9,485 nucleotides of DNA from Rhodoferax sp. GTDB lineage: Bacteria > Pseudomonadota > Gammaproteobacteria > Burkholderiales > Burkholderiaceae_C. The notes beneath the pieces were generated by a model that worked only from the letters and a program-made list of their open reading frames with translations, ran no database searches and was not told where the DNA came from. The DNA lies in assembly GCA_016463455.1 (NCBI GenBank), contig JAEMRG010000030.1:1-9485 (forward strand), given 5' to 3'. The translations under genes and the position numbers were made by a program. This document shows positions 1-6,853 of this stretch, piece by piece; the first letter of the stretch is position 1; every line of letters begins with the position of its first letter.

Positions 1-842
1 ATGGCATCGCTATCGCAGCGACCTCCATGCTGAGCATGGCCGGCATCGTGGTCGCTTTAGACGCTTACGGCCCTATCACCGACAACGCCGGCGGCATTGC
101 CGAAATGGCTGAACTCCCAGCCAGCGTGCGCGACATCACCGATCCGCTGGACGCGGTGGGCAACACCACCAAAGCGGTAACCAAAGGCTACGCCATCGGT
201 TCTGCCGGCCTGGCAGCACTGGTCCTGTTTGCCGACTACACCCACAAGCTCGAGGGCTTGGGCGCCCACATCAAGTTCGACTTGAGCGACCCTAACGTCA
301 TCATCGGACTGTTCATCGGCGGACTGATTCCTTACTTGTTTGGTGCCATGGCAATGGAGGCCGTGGGCCGCGCCGCCGGTGCCGTGGTGGTCGAAGTACG
401 CCGCCAGTTCAAGGAAATCAAAGGCATCATGGACGGCACCGGCAAACCCGAGTACGACACTGCGGTAGACATGTTGACCACTGCGGCCATCAAGGAAATG
501 ATGATCCCCAGCCTGTTACCCGTGGTAGCGCCGATCTTGGTTGGCTTGATCCTTGGACCAGCGGCTTTGGGCGGCTTGCTGATGGGTACCATCGTGACCG
601 GTTTGTTCGTGGCCATTTCCATGTGTACTGGCGGCGGCGCTTGGGATAACGCCAAGAAATACATCGAAGACGGACACCACGGCGGCAAAGGCTCTGAAAC
701 TCATAAAGCCGCTGTCACAGGCGACACCGTGGGCGATCCTTACAAGGACACGGCCGGCCCTGCGATCAACCCCTTGATCAAGATCATCAACATCGTGGCA
801 TTGCTGATCGTGCCAGTGATGATGAAGATTCACGGCGGCTGA
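1..842 (+). CDS. hppA: Membrane proton-pumping pyrophosphatase, C-terminal part (5' end outside window)
   Basis: Integral membrane pyrophosphatase that couples hydrolysis of PPi to ion transport across the inner membrane. The reading frame is open from base 3, giving 279 visible residues, about 40% of the usual 680-700, so the start lies outside the window. Visible hallmarks are the segment DAYGPITDNAGGIAEM, the GNTTKA motif, and the C-terminal GGAWDNAKKYIE and GDTVGDPYKDT motifs that contribute acidic and lysine residues to the PPi/Mg site. Several long hydrophobic helices alternate with these loops. In this family Lys in GNTTKA, where K+-dependent enzymes have Ala, marks the K+-independent H+-pumping subclass; I infer that type here. 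The gene ends in a double in-frame stop (TGA then TAA) and is followed by a terminator, so it is probably the last gene of its transcript. Family assignment is very secure. Confidence 0.97.
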   Translation, partial: GIAIAATSMLSMAGIVVALDAYGPITDNAGGIAEMAELPASVRDITDPLDAVGNTTKAVTKGYAIGSAGLAALVLFADYTHKLEGLGAHIKFDLSDPNVIIGLFIGGLIPYLFGAMAMEAVGRAAGAVVVEVRRQFKEIKGIMDGTGKPEYDTAVDMLTTAAIKEMMIPSLLPVVAPILVGLILGPAALGGLLMGTIVTGLFVAISMCTGGGAWDNAKKYIEDGHHGGKGSETHKAAVTGDTVGDPYKDTAGPAINPLIKIINIVALLIVPVMMKIHGG

Positions 843-852
843 TAAGCCCCGC

Positions 853-891
853 GGCGCATCTGCGCCTAGGCCGGTCCCTCGCGGCCCGGCC
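853..891 (+). repeat. Two further hairpins in the hppA 3' untranslated region
   Basis: Two perfect short inverted repeats precede the terminator: GGCGCA (853-858) with TGCGCC (861-866), and GGCCGG (869-874) with CCGGCC (886-891). Together with the terminator stem they would make three back-to-back stem-loops. They may protect the 3' end of the hppA mRNA; this is inference from base pairing only. Confidence 0.5.
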
Positions 892-893
892 CC

Positions 894-927
894 ATCCCGC
901 AAGCCTGGTGCTTCGCGGGATTTTTTT
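894..927 (+). terminator. Intrinsic terminator after hppA
   Basis: Left arm 894-904 (ATCCCGCAAGC) pairs with right arm 910-921 (GCTTCGCGGGAT) with a single bulged base and a 5-base loop, followed directly by a run of seven T at 921-927. This is a classic Rho-independent terminator on the + strand, 50 bases after the hppA stop. It separates hppA from the response regulator gene. Confidence 0.88.
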
Positions 928-993
928 GGTCAGTACTTTGTTTTAAGGTGTAATAATCTCCGCACGTCCTATTCGTTGGAAGCTCAAGGCGTC

Positions 994-1617
994 GTGAAAA
1001 TACTCATAGTGGATGACCATGCATTGGTGCGCGAAGGCCTGGGCCAAGTGCTGTCTGGTATGTATCCGAGGTTGCAATTGCTGCATGCAGGAACAGGCGC
1101 GGCGGCAATTGACATGCTGCTGCCGCATCGCGACATCGACCTGGTGCTGCTCGATTACCACCTGCCGGATATGAATGGTTTGGAGGTGCTGCGCCAGATG
1201 GGCCGCATTCAACCCGCGCTCGTGGTGCTGATGATCTCGGGCAGTACCACGCTGCAATTGATTCAACTGGCGCTCAAAAACGGCGCTGCCGGTTTTGTGA
1301 CCAAGACGGGCAACACCGACGACTTGCTCGAAGCCATTTCCCAGGTGCTCAATGGCGAGATTTACCTGCCGCAGGAGCTAAGGCCATTAGCCGCTGCGGG
1401 CAGGGCGGCATTACCGCCGCCGCTGTCGCCCAAACAGGAAATGGTATTGCGCGGCTTAATGGAGGGCCAAACCAACCGGGAAATCGCCACAGCATTGGAA
1501 GTTTCGGAGGAAACGATAAAAACCCATGTGAGTGCCATCCTGCGCTATTTCCATGCGGACAACCGTACGCAAGTCGTGCGCGCCGCGGCCAACTACGCAT
1601 TCAACGCCAGCAATTGA
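994..1617 (+). CDS. NarL/FixJ-family response regulator (receiver plus LuxR-type HTH)
   Basis: DNA-binding transcription regulator controlled by phosphorylation. Using the GTG start at 994 it is 207 aa, typical for the family, and begins MKILIVDDHALVREGL. The receiver domain (about 1-120) has the acidic pair D7/D8, the phosphoacceptor D54 in LLDYHLPDMNG, S82 and the conserved K104. The LuxR-type helix-turn-helix (about 142-204) has LSPKQEMVLRGLMEGQTNREIA and the recognition region SEETIKTHVSAIL. A longer reading from TTG at 976 adds six residues outside the domain. I prefer GTG because response regulators normally begin at this beta strand and AAGG (986-989) lies just upstream, though its spacing is short. 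The likely partner is the histidine kinase encoded convergently with 12 bases between stops. Its target genes cannot be told from the sequence. Confidence 0.93.
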   Translation: MKILIVDDHALVREGLGQVLSGMYPRLQLLHAGTGAAAIDMLLPHRDIDLVLLDYHLPDMNGLEVLRQMGRIQPALVVLMISGSTTLQLIQLALKNGAAGFVTKTGNTDDLLEAISQVLNGEIYLPQELRPLAAAGRAALPPPLSPKQEMVLRGLMEGQTNREIATALEVSEETIKTHVSAILRYFHADNRTQVVRAAANYAFNASN

Positions 1618-1629
1618 CCGGAGCCAAGT

Positions 1630-2970
1630 CTAGTTTTGAGGTACGCGACGCAGCCATGCCCGCAACTGCGCGGCTTGCAAAGCTTGCCCCAAGACAGCCG
1701 TAGCGGCAGGCAGGTCGAGCACAGCGTCGGCCTTGCCCAGGTCAGCGTTGATTACGCACGCCGGTATATGACTTCCAATACGCGCACGGATGGCCCGGAT
1801 GCGCTGACCCGCCTCTAGCGGCGCATCCGCCTGCCAAGCGCAAATAATGGCTTGGGTTTGCAGTGCCTCGGCAGCGTCCAAGACCTGCGCATCGACCTGC
1901 ACACAACCCCAGCTGCGCAACCAAGCAGCGACCATCGCTGCGCGTTCTGGGTCGGCATCGAACAAGGCCACACGCAACCCGTCCAGACCGAAGGTCTCCA
2001 GGGCTTTGGGCAGGTCGGCACCATGCAACTTGATGCGCTCATCGGCCAGCGGCAAGGTGATGGAAAAACGGCTCCCGCGCCCCAATGCAGAACGCAACTG
2101 CACTTGGGTTCCCATTAGCTGGCAATGGCGGGAGGCGATATGCAGGCCCAGAGAGGGGCGCGATGGTTCTTGCAGCGTTGCCACATTGCGCTGGGCAAAT
2201 GGTTCGAAAATCTTAGTGTGGTCGCGCTTGGCGATGCCCGGCCCGCTATCGCTGACATCCAAACGCACCGCCGCCCCATCCCGCACCAGGCGGGCGCTGA
2301 GCAAGACCGTACCTTGCGCGCAAAACCGCAGTGCGTTGCTCCCCAATGCCAGCAAGACGCGTTCGATTAGCGCCGCATCCCCGACTACCGAACGCCCATT
2401 GGAACGGACGACCCAGCGCAAACCCTTGGCCTGCGCCTGATCGGCCAGTTGCTCGCGCACCCGAAAAAACAGCTCGTCCACCGACACCACCATCCTGGAG
2501 GCTTGTACCTCGCCGGCCTCTATCTGCGCCAGTTCCATCAAGCCGGCGAGCAAGCGCGTCAAGTCTTGCATAGAGGATTGCAAATAGCCGTGCAAAACTT
2601 CAGCGGATGCCTCTGGCGGCAAGCGCCGCAAACGCTCTAAAAACAGCGCAAGAGCCTGGGCCGGCTGGCATAAGTCATGGGTGGCCGTCGCCCAAAAACT
2701 CGCGCGCTGTTGTAATAAATCTAGTGGCTCGTCCTGCGCCGGCCCAGCGGGTCGCAGACGCAACAGCGCTTCCTTGGTAATGCGGCCCGGTTCGGCCGGA
2801 GCCTCACTCGGCTTGTGCGTGGGCGCCTGAACCACTAAGCCGCTCACTGCGGGACTTGCTGCCATCGTGGAAGCCCCCGCTAGGGCAGTGCCATCCGGTT
2901 CTTGCCAAAGGCGCTGCCACCAGGCCCGCAGTCCGCGTGGCTTATCGCTCATGTCAGAGGGCGGGTTCAT
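1630..2970 (-). CDS. Soluble histidine kinase with a degenerate C-terminal receiver domain
   Basis: Predicted cytoplasmic sensor kinase of 446 aa. The N-terminal ~90 residues are low in complexity, with no membrane segment or recognised sensor fold. The H-box is ATHDLCQPAQAL with candidate phospho-His H98, resembling the HDLRQP subgroup of hybrid kinases that often pair with NarL-type regulators. The ATPase domain (about 195-310) has N-box N212 in LGSNALRF, the G1 motif DSGPGI (241-246), IFEPF (254-258) and a G2-like SLGLHI. Residues about 330-442 read like a receiver (GLRVALFDADPERAAMVAAWL), but the position expected for the phosphoacceptor Asp is Ala in ICAW, the Thr/Ser position is Asn in CVINAD, and the Lys position is Leu in VLDLPA. 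It is thus probably a pseudo-receiver. No clear ribosome binding site precedes the ATG; M7 is an alternative start. Partner: the adjacent response regulator. Confidence 0.9.
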   Translation of the reverse strand: MNPPSDMSDKPRGLRAWWQRLWQEPDGTALAGASTMAASPAVSGLVVQAPTHKPSEAPAEPGRITKEALLRLRPAGPAQDEPLDLLQQRASFWATATHDLCQPAQALALFLERLRRLPPEASAEVLHGYLQSSMQDLTRLLAGLMELAQIEAGEVQASRMVVSVDELFFRVREQLADQAQAKGLRWVVRSNGRSVVGDAALIERVLLALGSNALRFCAQGTVLLSARLVRDGAAVRLDVSDSGPGIAKRDHTKIFEPFAQRNVATLQEPSRPSLGLHIASRHCQLMGTQVQLRSALGRGSRFSITLPLADERIKLHGADLPKALETFGLDGLRVALFDADPERAAMVAAWLRSWGCVQVDAQVLDAAEALQTQAIICAWQADAPLEAGQRIRAIRARIGSHIPACVINADLGKADAVLDLPAATAVLGQALQAAQLRAWLRRVPQN

Positions 2971-3104
2971 AGACCGTACAGCCGCGCGCGGCGAGGCCCA
3001 CCCGGTAGGGCAAGTGCGATCAGCGCGATCAGGGCAAGGTTAAGGAAGTAAGCCATAGCAAACAATAATAGTACCAAGGCGAGGGTAAGGGCCTGGGCAC
3101 ACAC
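2967..3104 (-). CDS. Possible small membrane protein overlapping the kinase start
   Basis: Open frame in the divergent region between the kinase and moaA. From a GTG at 3104 it would give 45 aa; from ATG at 3056, 29 aa. The product would be a hydrophobic helix rich in Leu and Ala (VLLLFAMAYFLNLALIALIA) ending in a positively charged tail (PRRARLYGL), as in a single-pass membrane peptide. Its TGA overlaps the kinase ATG as ATGA (2967-2970), the layout of translationally coupled genes, and the kinase lacks its own clear ribosome binding site. Against it, neither candidate start has a convincing ribosome binding site, and I recognise no family. It could be a chance open frame over a promoter region. 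Confidence 0.28.
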   Translation of the reverse strand: MCAQALTLALVLLLFAMAYFLNLALIALIALALPGGPRRARLYGL

Positions 3105-3118
3105 TGCACAATAGCGAC
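2971..3118. other. Divergent intergenic region between the kinase and moaA
   Basis: These 148 bases must hold the promoters for the moaA-moeA pair and for the kinase unless the latter is read from elsewhere. It contains a local AT-rich stretch (about 3050-3073) with AATAAT at 3064-3069, but no well-spaced -35 partner on either strand. It also contains a tandem 9-mer, GCGATCAGC at 3016-3024 followed by GCGATCAGG at 3025-3033, flanked by direct copies of GGGCAAG (3008-3014 and 3032-3038). No clear ribosome binding site sits before the moaA ATG. Confidence 0.5.
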
Positions 3119-4276
3119 ATGAGTAATTCCCACCCGCCGCGCGTGATTCCGGTGCACGACCTGCGCCCAGGCGCACTCCCCATCCCCTTGTCTAGCGCAG
3201 GGATCCGCCGTGCGCCAGGGCTTGCGACAAGCGACACGCTGGGGCGCCCCTTGCGCGATTTGCGCATCAGCGTCACCGATCGGTGCAATTTCCGCTGCAG
3301 TTACTGCATGCCCAAGGAAGTGTTTGACAAGGACTACCAGTACCTACCCCAGTCAGCCTTGCTGTCCTTTGAAGAAATTGTGCAAGTGGCGCGGGAGTTT
3401 GTTGGCTTGGGCGTGCAAAAAATCCGTCTCACGGGGGGTGAGCCCTTGCTGCGCAAAAACCTGGAATTGCTGATAGCCCAACTTGGCACGCTGCGCACCC
3501 CCGAAGGCCAAGCACTGGACATGACGCTGACCACCAACGGCGCCCTCCTAGCCCGCAAAGCACAGGCATTGCGTGACGCCGGCTTGCAACGCGTCACCGT
3601 CAGTCTGGATGGATTGGACGACCGCATATTCCGCCAAATGAACGACGTGGACTTCCCGGTATCCGAAGTGCTCAAGGGCATCGAAGCGGCGCAAGCGGCG
3701 GGCCTGGGGCCTATCAAGGTCAATATGGTGGTCAAGCGCGGCACCAATGACCATGAAATTCTTCCCATGGCCAGGCATTTCCGAGGGACCGGAATCGTTT
3801 TGCGCTTTATCGAATACATGGATGTTGGTGCCACCAACGGCTGGTGCATGGATGAAGTACTGCCTTCGGCCCAGGTCATAGCGCGCTTACAAACCGAGTT
3901 TTCGCTGCTGCCCATGCAGGCTTTTGCACCGGGCGAGACGGCGCAGCGCTGGGCCTATGCCGACGCGCAGGGCCAGCCCGACGCCCATGCCGGAGAAATA
4001 GGCGTGATCAGCAGTGTGACCCAAGCCTTTTGCGGCGACTGCAACCGCGCCCGCTTATCCACTGAGGGCCAGTTGTATTTATGCCTTTTCGCCAGCCAGG
4101 GCTATGACTTGCGCAGCCTACTGCGCGGTGGCGCGAGTGCGCAGGAGTTGGCCGCAGCCATAGGCAGCATATGGGAGCAGCGCGATGACCGTTACTCGAT
4201 GTTGCGCGCCTCGCTGCCCCCCCAGCCAGCGGCAGCGCCCGGGCGGCGGGTGGAAATGAGTTACATCGGTGGATAA
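3119..4276 (+). CDS. moaA: GTP 3',8-cyclase, first step of molybdenum cofactor synthesis
   Basis: Radical SAM enzyme that, with MoaC, turns GTP into cyclic pyranopterin monophosphate in the cytoplasm. The 385-aa product carries the radical-SAM cluster motif CNFRCSYC (C56, C60, C63), the SAM-binding GGEP (106-109), and the second [4Fe-4S] site with C305 and C308 in CGDCNR and C322. It ends in the conserved double-glycine tail (SYIGG), which in MoaA is needed for activity. The N-terminal extension of about 40 residues before the core is longer than in E. coli, but similar leaders occur in related betaproteobacteria as far as I recall. Start is the first ATG after the divergent region; the ribosome binding site is weak. 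moeA follows after 15 bases, so the two are very likely one operon. Confidence 0.97.
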   Translation: MSNSHPPRVIPVHDLRPGALPIPLSSAGIRRAPGLATSDTLGRPLRDLRISVTDRCNFRCSYCMPKEVFDKDYQYLPQSALLSFEEIVQVAREFVGLGVQKIRLTGGEPLLRKNLELLIAQLGTLRTPEGQALDMTLTTNGALLARKAQALRDAGLQRVTVSLDGLDDRIFRQMNDVDFPVSEVLKGIEAAQAAGLGPIKVNMVVKRGTNDHEILPMARHFRGTGIVLRFIEYMDVGATNGWCMDEVLPSAQVIARLQTEFSLLPMQAFAPGETAQRWAYADAQGQPDAHAGEIGVISSVTQAFCGDCNRARLSTEGQLYLCLFASQGYDLRSLLRGGASAQELAAAIGSIWEQRDDRYSMLRASLPPQPAAAPGRRVEMSYIGG

Positions 4277-4291
4277 GGTGGGTCGCTGTTT

Positions 4292-5593
4292 ATGAAATCG
4301 CTGGCTGAAATAGCCGACGCATTGCTGGCTTATGACCCCGATGCATTAGCGGCACCGTCCGTCAATGCATTCCTGGCCGATATGGTGCCCCTACCCACAC
4401 AGACCCAAGCCCTGCCCCTGATACAAGCATTGGGAAGGGTTTTGGCCCAGCACATCGTCAGCCCGATTGACGTACCGCCGCACGACAACTCTGCCATGGA
4501 CGGCTACGCTTTCGATGGCAGTGCCTTGTCGGCAAACAAGCCTTTGCAATTGCAGGTGGCAGGCAGTGCATTGGCAGGCACGCCATTTTCCGGGCAGATC
4601 GGCGCGGGCCAATGCCTGCACATCATGACGGGGGCCATTCTTCCGCCCGGTCTGGACACCGTAGTGCCCCAAGAGCTCGTGAAGGCGCAAAAGAACTGCA
4701 TCGAGGTTCCGCAGGGCATATTGCAGCCTGGCGACAACCGACGCTTGCGTGGCGAGGATGTGAAGTGTGGCAGTGTTGCGCTGGCCAAGGGCACTGTCCT
4801 AGGACCGGCCGCCATAGGCCTCTTAGCCAGCCTGGGTTTGCCTGAGGTGCTGGTTTTTCGCAAGCTCCGTGTGGCTTACTTCTCCACCGGCGATGAAATT
4901 TTGAGCCTGGGCGACAGCCCCCGTGAAGGCGCCGTGTTTGACAGCAACCGCTATACCGTATGGGGCATGTTGCAGCGCATGGGCATTGAATGCATAGACC
5001 TGGGCGTGGTCCGCGATGAGCCAGATTTACTGGAGCGCGCGTTTCTCAACGCTGCGGCGCAAGCCGACGCGATCGTGACCAGTGGCGGTGTGAGCGTGGG
5101 CGAAGCGGACCACACCAAAGCCATGATGCGACAACTAGCGCACAGCGATGCCCCGGGCGAAGGCGGCGTGGCCTTTTGGCGCATTGCCATGCGCCCGGGT
5201 CGCCCGATGGCGGTGGGCCGTATCGGTCGCGTGCCCTTGTTCGGCCTGCCGGGCAACCCGGTAGCGGTGATGGTGACGTTTTTAGCCTTCGTGCGCCCGG
5301 CTCTTTGGCAAATGATGGGCGCCAACCCAGAAGACCCACAGGTGCAGTGCCCGATGCTGCAAGCGCGCAGCAGCGAAGCCATTCGAAAAAAGCCGGGGCG
5401 CACCGAATACCAGCGTGCAATCGTCTCGCGTGCAGCCAACGGCTCGCTGCAGGTCCGCACTACCGGTCAGCAGGGATCAGGCGTGCTCAGTTCTATGGTG
5501 CAGGCCAACGGGCTGCTGGTCTTGCCGCACGCACAGGGCAATATCGCCAAAGGCGATGTGGTCGAAGTCATGATGTTCGCAGGCGTGATCTGA
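4292..5593 (+). CDS. moeA: Molybdopterin molybdenumtransferase MoeA
   Basis: Cytoplasmic enzyme that inserts molybdate into adenylylated molybdopterin to give the active cofactor. The 433-aa product has the usual MoeA order: N-terminal region (about 25-190) with VPPHDNSAMDGYAF and IMTGA; the MoCF-binding domain (about 193-340) with FSTGDEI, the SGGVSVGEADHTK loop (264-276), PGRPMAVG and GLPGNPVA; and a C-terminal beta domain (about 355-430) with GRTEYQRA and GSGVLSSM. Length is close to the typical 410-430. AAGGTG overlapping the moaA stop is a possible but distant ribosome binding site; translation may depend on moaA readthrough. Often mobA sits between or beside these genes; it is not present here. 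The gene ends one base before the convergent rnhA stop. Confidence 0.96.
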   Translation: MKSLAEIADALLAYDPDALAAPSVNAFLADMVPLPTQTQALPLIQALGRVLAQHIVSPIDVPPHDNSAMDGYAFDGSALSANKPLQLQVAGSALAGTPFSGQIGAGQCLHIMTGAILPPGLDTVVPQELVKAQKNCIEVPQGILQPGDNRRLRGEDVKCGSVALAKGTVLGPAAIGLLASLGLPEVLVFRKLRVAYFSTGDEILSLGDSPREGAVFDSNRYTVWGMLQRMGIECIDLGVVRDEPDLLERAFLNAAAQADAIVTSGGVSVGEADHTKAMMRQLAHSDAPGEGGVAFWRIAMRPGRPMAVGRIGRVPLFGLPGNPVAVMVTFLAFVRPALWQMMGANPEDPQVQCPMLQARSSEAIRKKPGRTEYQRAIVSRAANGSLQVRTTGQQGSGVLSSMVQANGLLVLPHAQGNIAKGDVVEVMMFAGVI

Positions 5594-5594
5594 A

Positions 5595-6041
5595 CTAGCG
5601 GCTGAGCTGCTCCACTCCGCGGTTGGCCAGGGCGTCGGCGCGCTCATTGCCGGGGTCGCCGGCGTGTCCCTTGACCCATTGCCACTCGATGCGGTGTTCG
5701 CTTTGGTGTACCAAGGCATCCAGCCTTTGCCACAAATCCACGTTCTTGACCGGTTGCTTGGCGGCCGTACGCCAGCCCTTGGCTTTCCAGCCATGCAGCC
5801 ATTCGGTCATACCTTTGAGCACATACTGGCTGTCCACAAACAAGATCACATGGCAAGGGCGCTTGAGTGCTGACAGTGCTTCGATCACCGCCATCATTTC
5901 CATGCGGTTGTTCGTGGTATCCGGCTCGCCACCACAAAGTTCTTTTTCTGCGCCATCGGCAGCGCGCAAAAGCGCACCCCAACCACCCGGCCCCGGATTG
6001 CCTTTGCACGCGCCGTCGGTGTAAATCACGATCTTATTCAA
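5595..6041 (-). CDS. rnhA: Ribonuclease HI
   Basis: Cytoplasmic endonuclease that cuts the RNA strand of RNA/DNA hybrids during replication and R-loop removal. The 148-aa product is the normal family length and starts MNKIVIYTDGACKGNPGPGGWG. The metal-binding carboxylates are all present: D9 (YTDG), E48 (NNRMEM), D70 (FVDSQY) and D136 (NERADALAN), plus catalytic-loop H126 in VKGHAG. The start is TTG, chosen because a strong AAAGGAG lies eight bases upstream and the protein then begins as RNase HI proteins do. A longer frame from 6275 would run through the methyltransferase gene and is rejected. The TTG overlaps the methyltransferase TGA by four bases, so translation is probably coupled. The gene converges on moeA. 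Confidence 0.96.
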   Translation of the reverse strand: MNKIVIYTDGACKGNPGPGGWGALLRAADGAEKELCGGEPDTTNNRMEMMAVIEALSALKRPCHVILFVDSQYVLKGMTEWLHGWKAKGWRTAAKQPVKNVDLWQRLDALVHQSEHRIEWQWVKGHAGDPGNERADALANRGVEQLSR

Positions 6042-6853
6042 TGCTGTCGCTCCTTTAGCAGCGCATCTTGGTTGCTCTGACCCGCCGGCACCTGGTGGGG
6101 CACGCGCCCACGCGTGGTCTTCCACACCGAGCCGAGTAAACGCACGCCACGCACGCGCTTGACTCCCACCACCAAATAACTGGAACCAAAAATCGGCCAC
6201 CAGCGCGGCCCCAGGTTCTCCATCCAGGCAAAGCGTTGCAGCCAGGCCGGGCTGGACACCGCAGGAACATAGCAACCAAAGCGCACAATTTCCACCTCAA
6301 AATCGAGCAGGCGCAGCCAATCGCGCAAGCGCCAATAGCCGATGTATTCACCCGCTACCGGCAAATAGCCCTGACCGGACCAGCGGCCGCCGGTCAGGCT
6401 CTGCCATAAGCGCGAACGCGCCTGCCGCAGCGCCCACAAGCCCACCGGGTTGAAGCCGCAAATCAACACCCGCCCTTGCGGCACCAGCACACGTTCGACC
6501 TCGCGCAAAGTGGCATGGGCATCCATGCTCATCTCCAGGCTGTGCGGCATCAACACCAAATCCAAACTGGCAGCGGGAAAAGGTAGGGCCGAAAAATCGG
6601 TAACCAGTGCGGGGCTAGGCCCAGGGTTCGCCTCGTCCTGCGGCACCAGCTCGGGCGGCTCTTGCACCGCCAACCAGCGGTGCGGCATGCGGTTGTGTGC
6701 CAAGCCCTGCAATTGGGGCAAGCCCAGCTGCAAAGCATGAAAGCCAAACATATCCACGACCAATGCGTCCACCTGGCCTTGCTCCCAAGCCAGCATATAG
6801 CGTCCGGCATGGGTTTGGAGCCAATCCTGCAAATCTATAATCCGCTCGCTCAT
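6038..6853 (-). CDS. YafS-like SAM-dependent methyltransferase
   Basis: Predicted class I methyltransferase of 271 aa, substrate unknown. The core resembles E. coli YafS, which also lies beside rnhA: DMFGFHALQLGLPQL (34-48), TDFSALPFPAASLDLVLMPHSLE (about 85-107), LREVERVLVPQGRVLICGFNPVGL (116-139) and a late WLRLLDFEVE. The glycine-rich SAM motif I (usually like DLGCGTG) is not visible near residues 30-45; the family seems to have a divergent form, so activity is inferred. The C-terminal ~35 residues are basic and probably flexible. Start is ATG at 6853 with no obvious ribosome binding site. It is the first gene of a minus-strand pair with rnhA and is divergent from the transglycosylase gene. 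Recognition is from memory of YafS, so the family name is less certain than the fold. Confidence 0.88.
   Translation of the reverse strand: MSERIIDLQDWLQTHAGRYMLAWEQGQVDALVVDMFGFHALQLGLPQLQGLAHNRMPHRWLAVQEPPELVPQDEANPGPSPALVTDFSALPFPAASLDLVLMPHSLEMSMDAHATLREVERVLVPQGRVLICGFNPVGLWALRQARSRLWQSLTGGRWSGQGYLPVAGEYIGYWRLRDWLRLLDFEVEIVRFGCYVPAVSSPAWLQRFAWMENLGPRWWPIFGSSYLVVGVKRVRGVRLLGSVWKTTRGRVPHQVPAGQSNQDALLKERQH
6039..6056 (-). promoter_or_regulatory. Strong ribosome binding site and TTG start of rnhA
   Basis: On the minus strand AAAGGAG is followed by eight bases and then TTG. The site lies inside the last codons of the methyltransferase gene, and the TTG shares bases with that gene's TGA stop (TTGA). 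This decides the rnhA start in place of an upstream ATG. Confidence 0.82.

Noticed and set aside
926..957. Possible promoter for the response regulator: AATAAT at 952-957 with TTGGTC at 926-931
   Set aside because: The -10-like hexamer is good, but the -35-like match is weak, the spacing is 20 bases, and it overlaps the terminator T run.
1847..2440. Long open frame of 197 codons on the + strand inside the kinase gene
   Set aside because: It is a shadow of the high-GC kinase gene; the translation is rich in Arg, Ser and Pro with no recognisable domain.
3040..3288. Second minus-strand frame of 82 codons over the moaA start
   Set aside because: It overlaps the MoaA N-terminal coding region, lacks hydrophobic or domain features, and has no ribosome binding site.
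3334..3915. Open frame of 193 codons antisense to moaA
   Set aside because: The sense strand encodes intact MoaA motifs; the antisense product has the composition of a codon shadow.
6042..6275. Upstream extension of rnhA by 78 residues
   Set aside because: It lies within the methyltransferase gene in another frame, while TTG at 6041 has a strong ribosome binding site and gives the normal RNase HI N-terminus.
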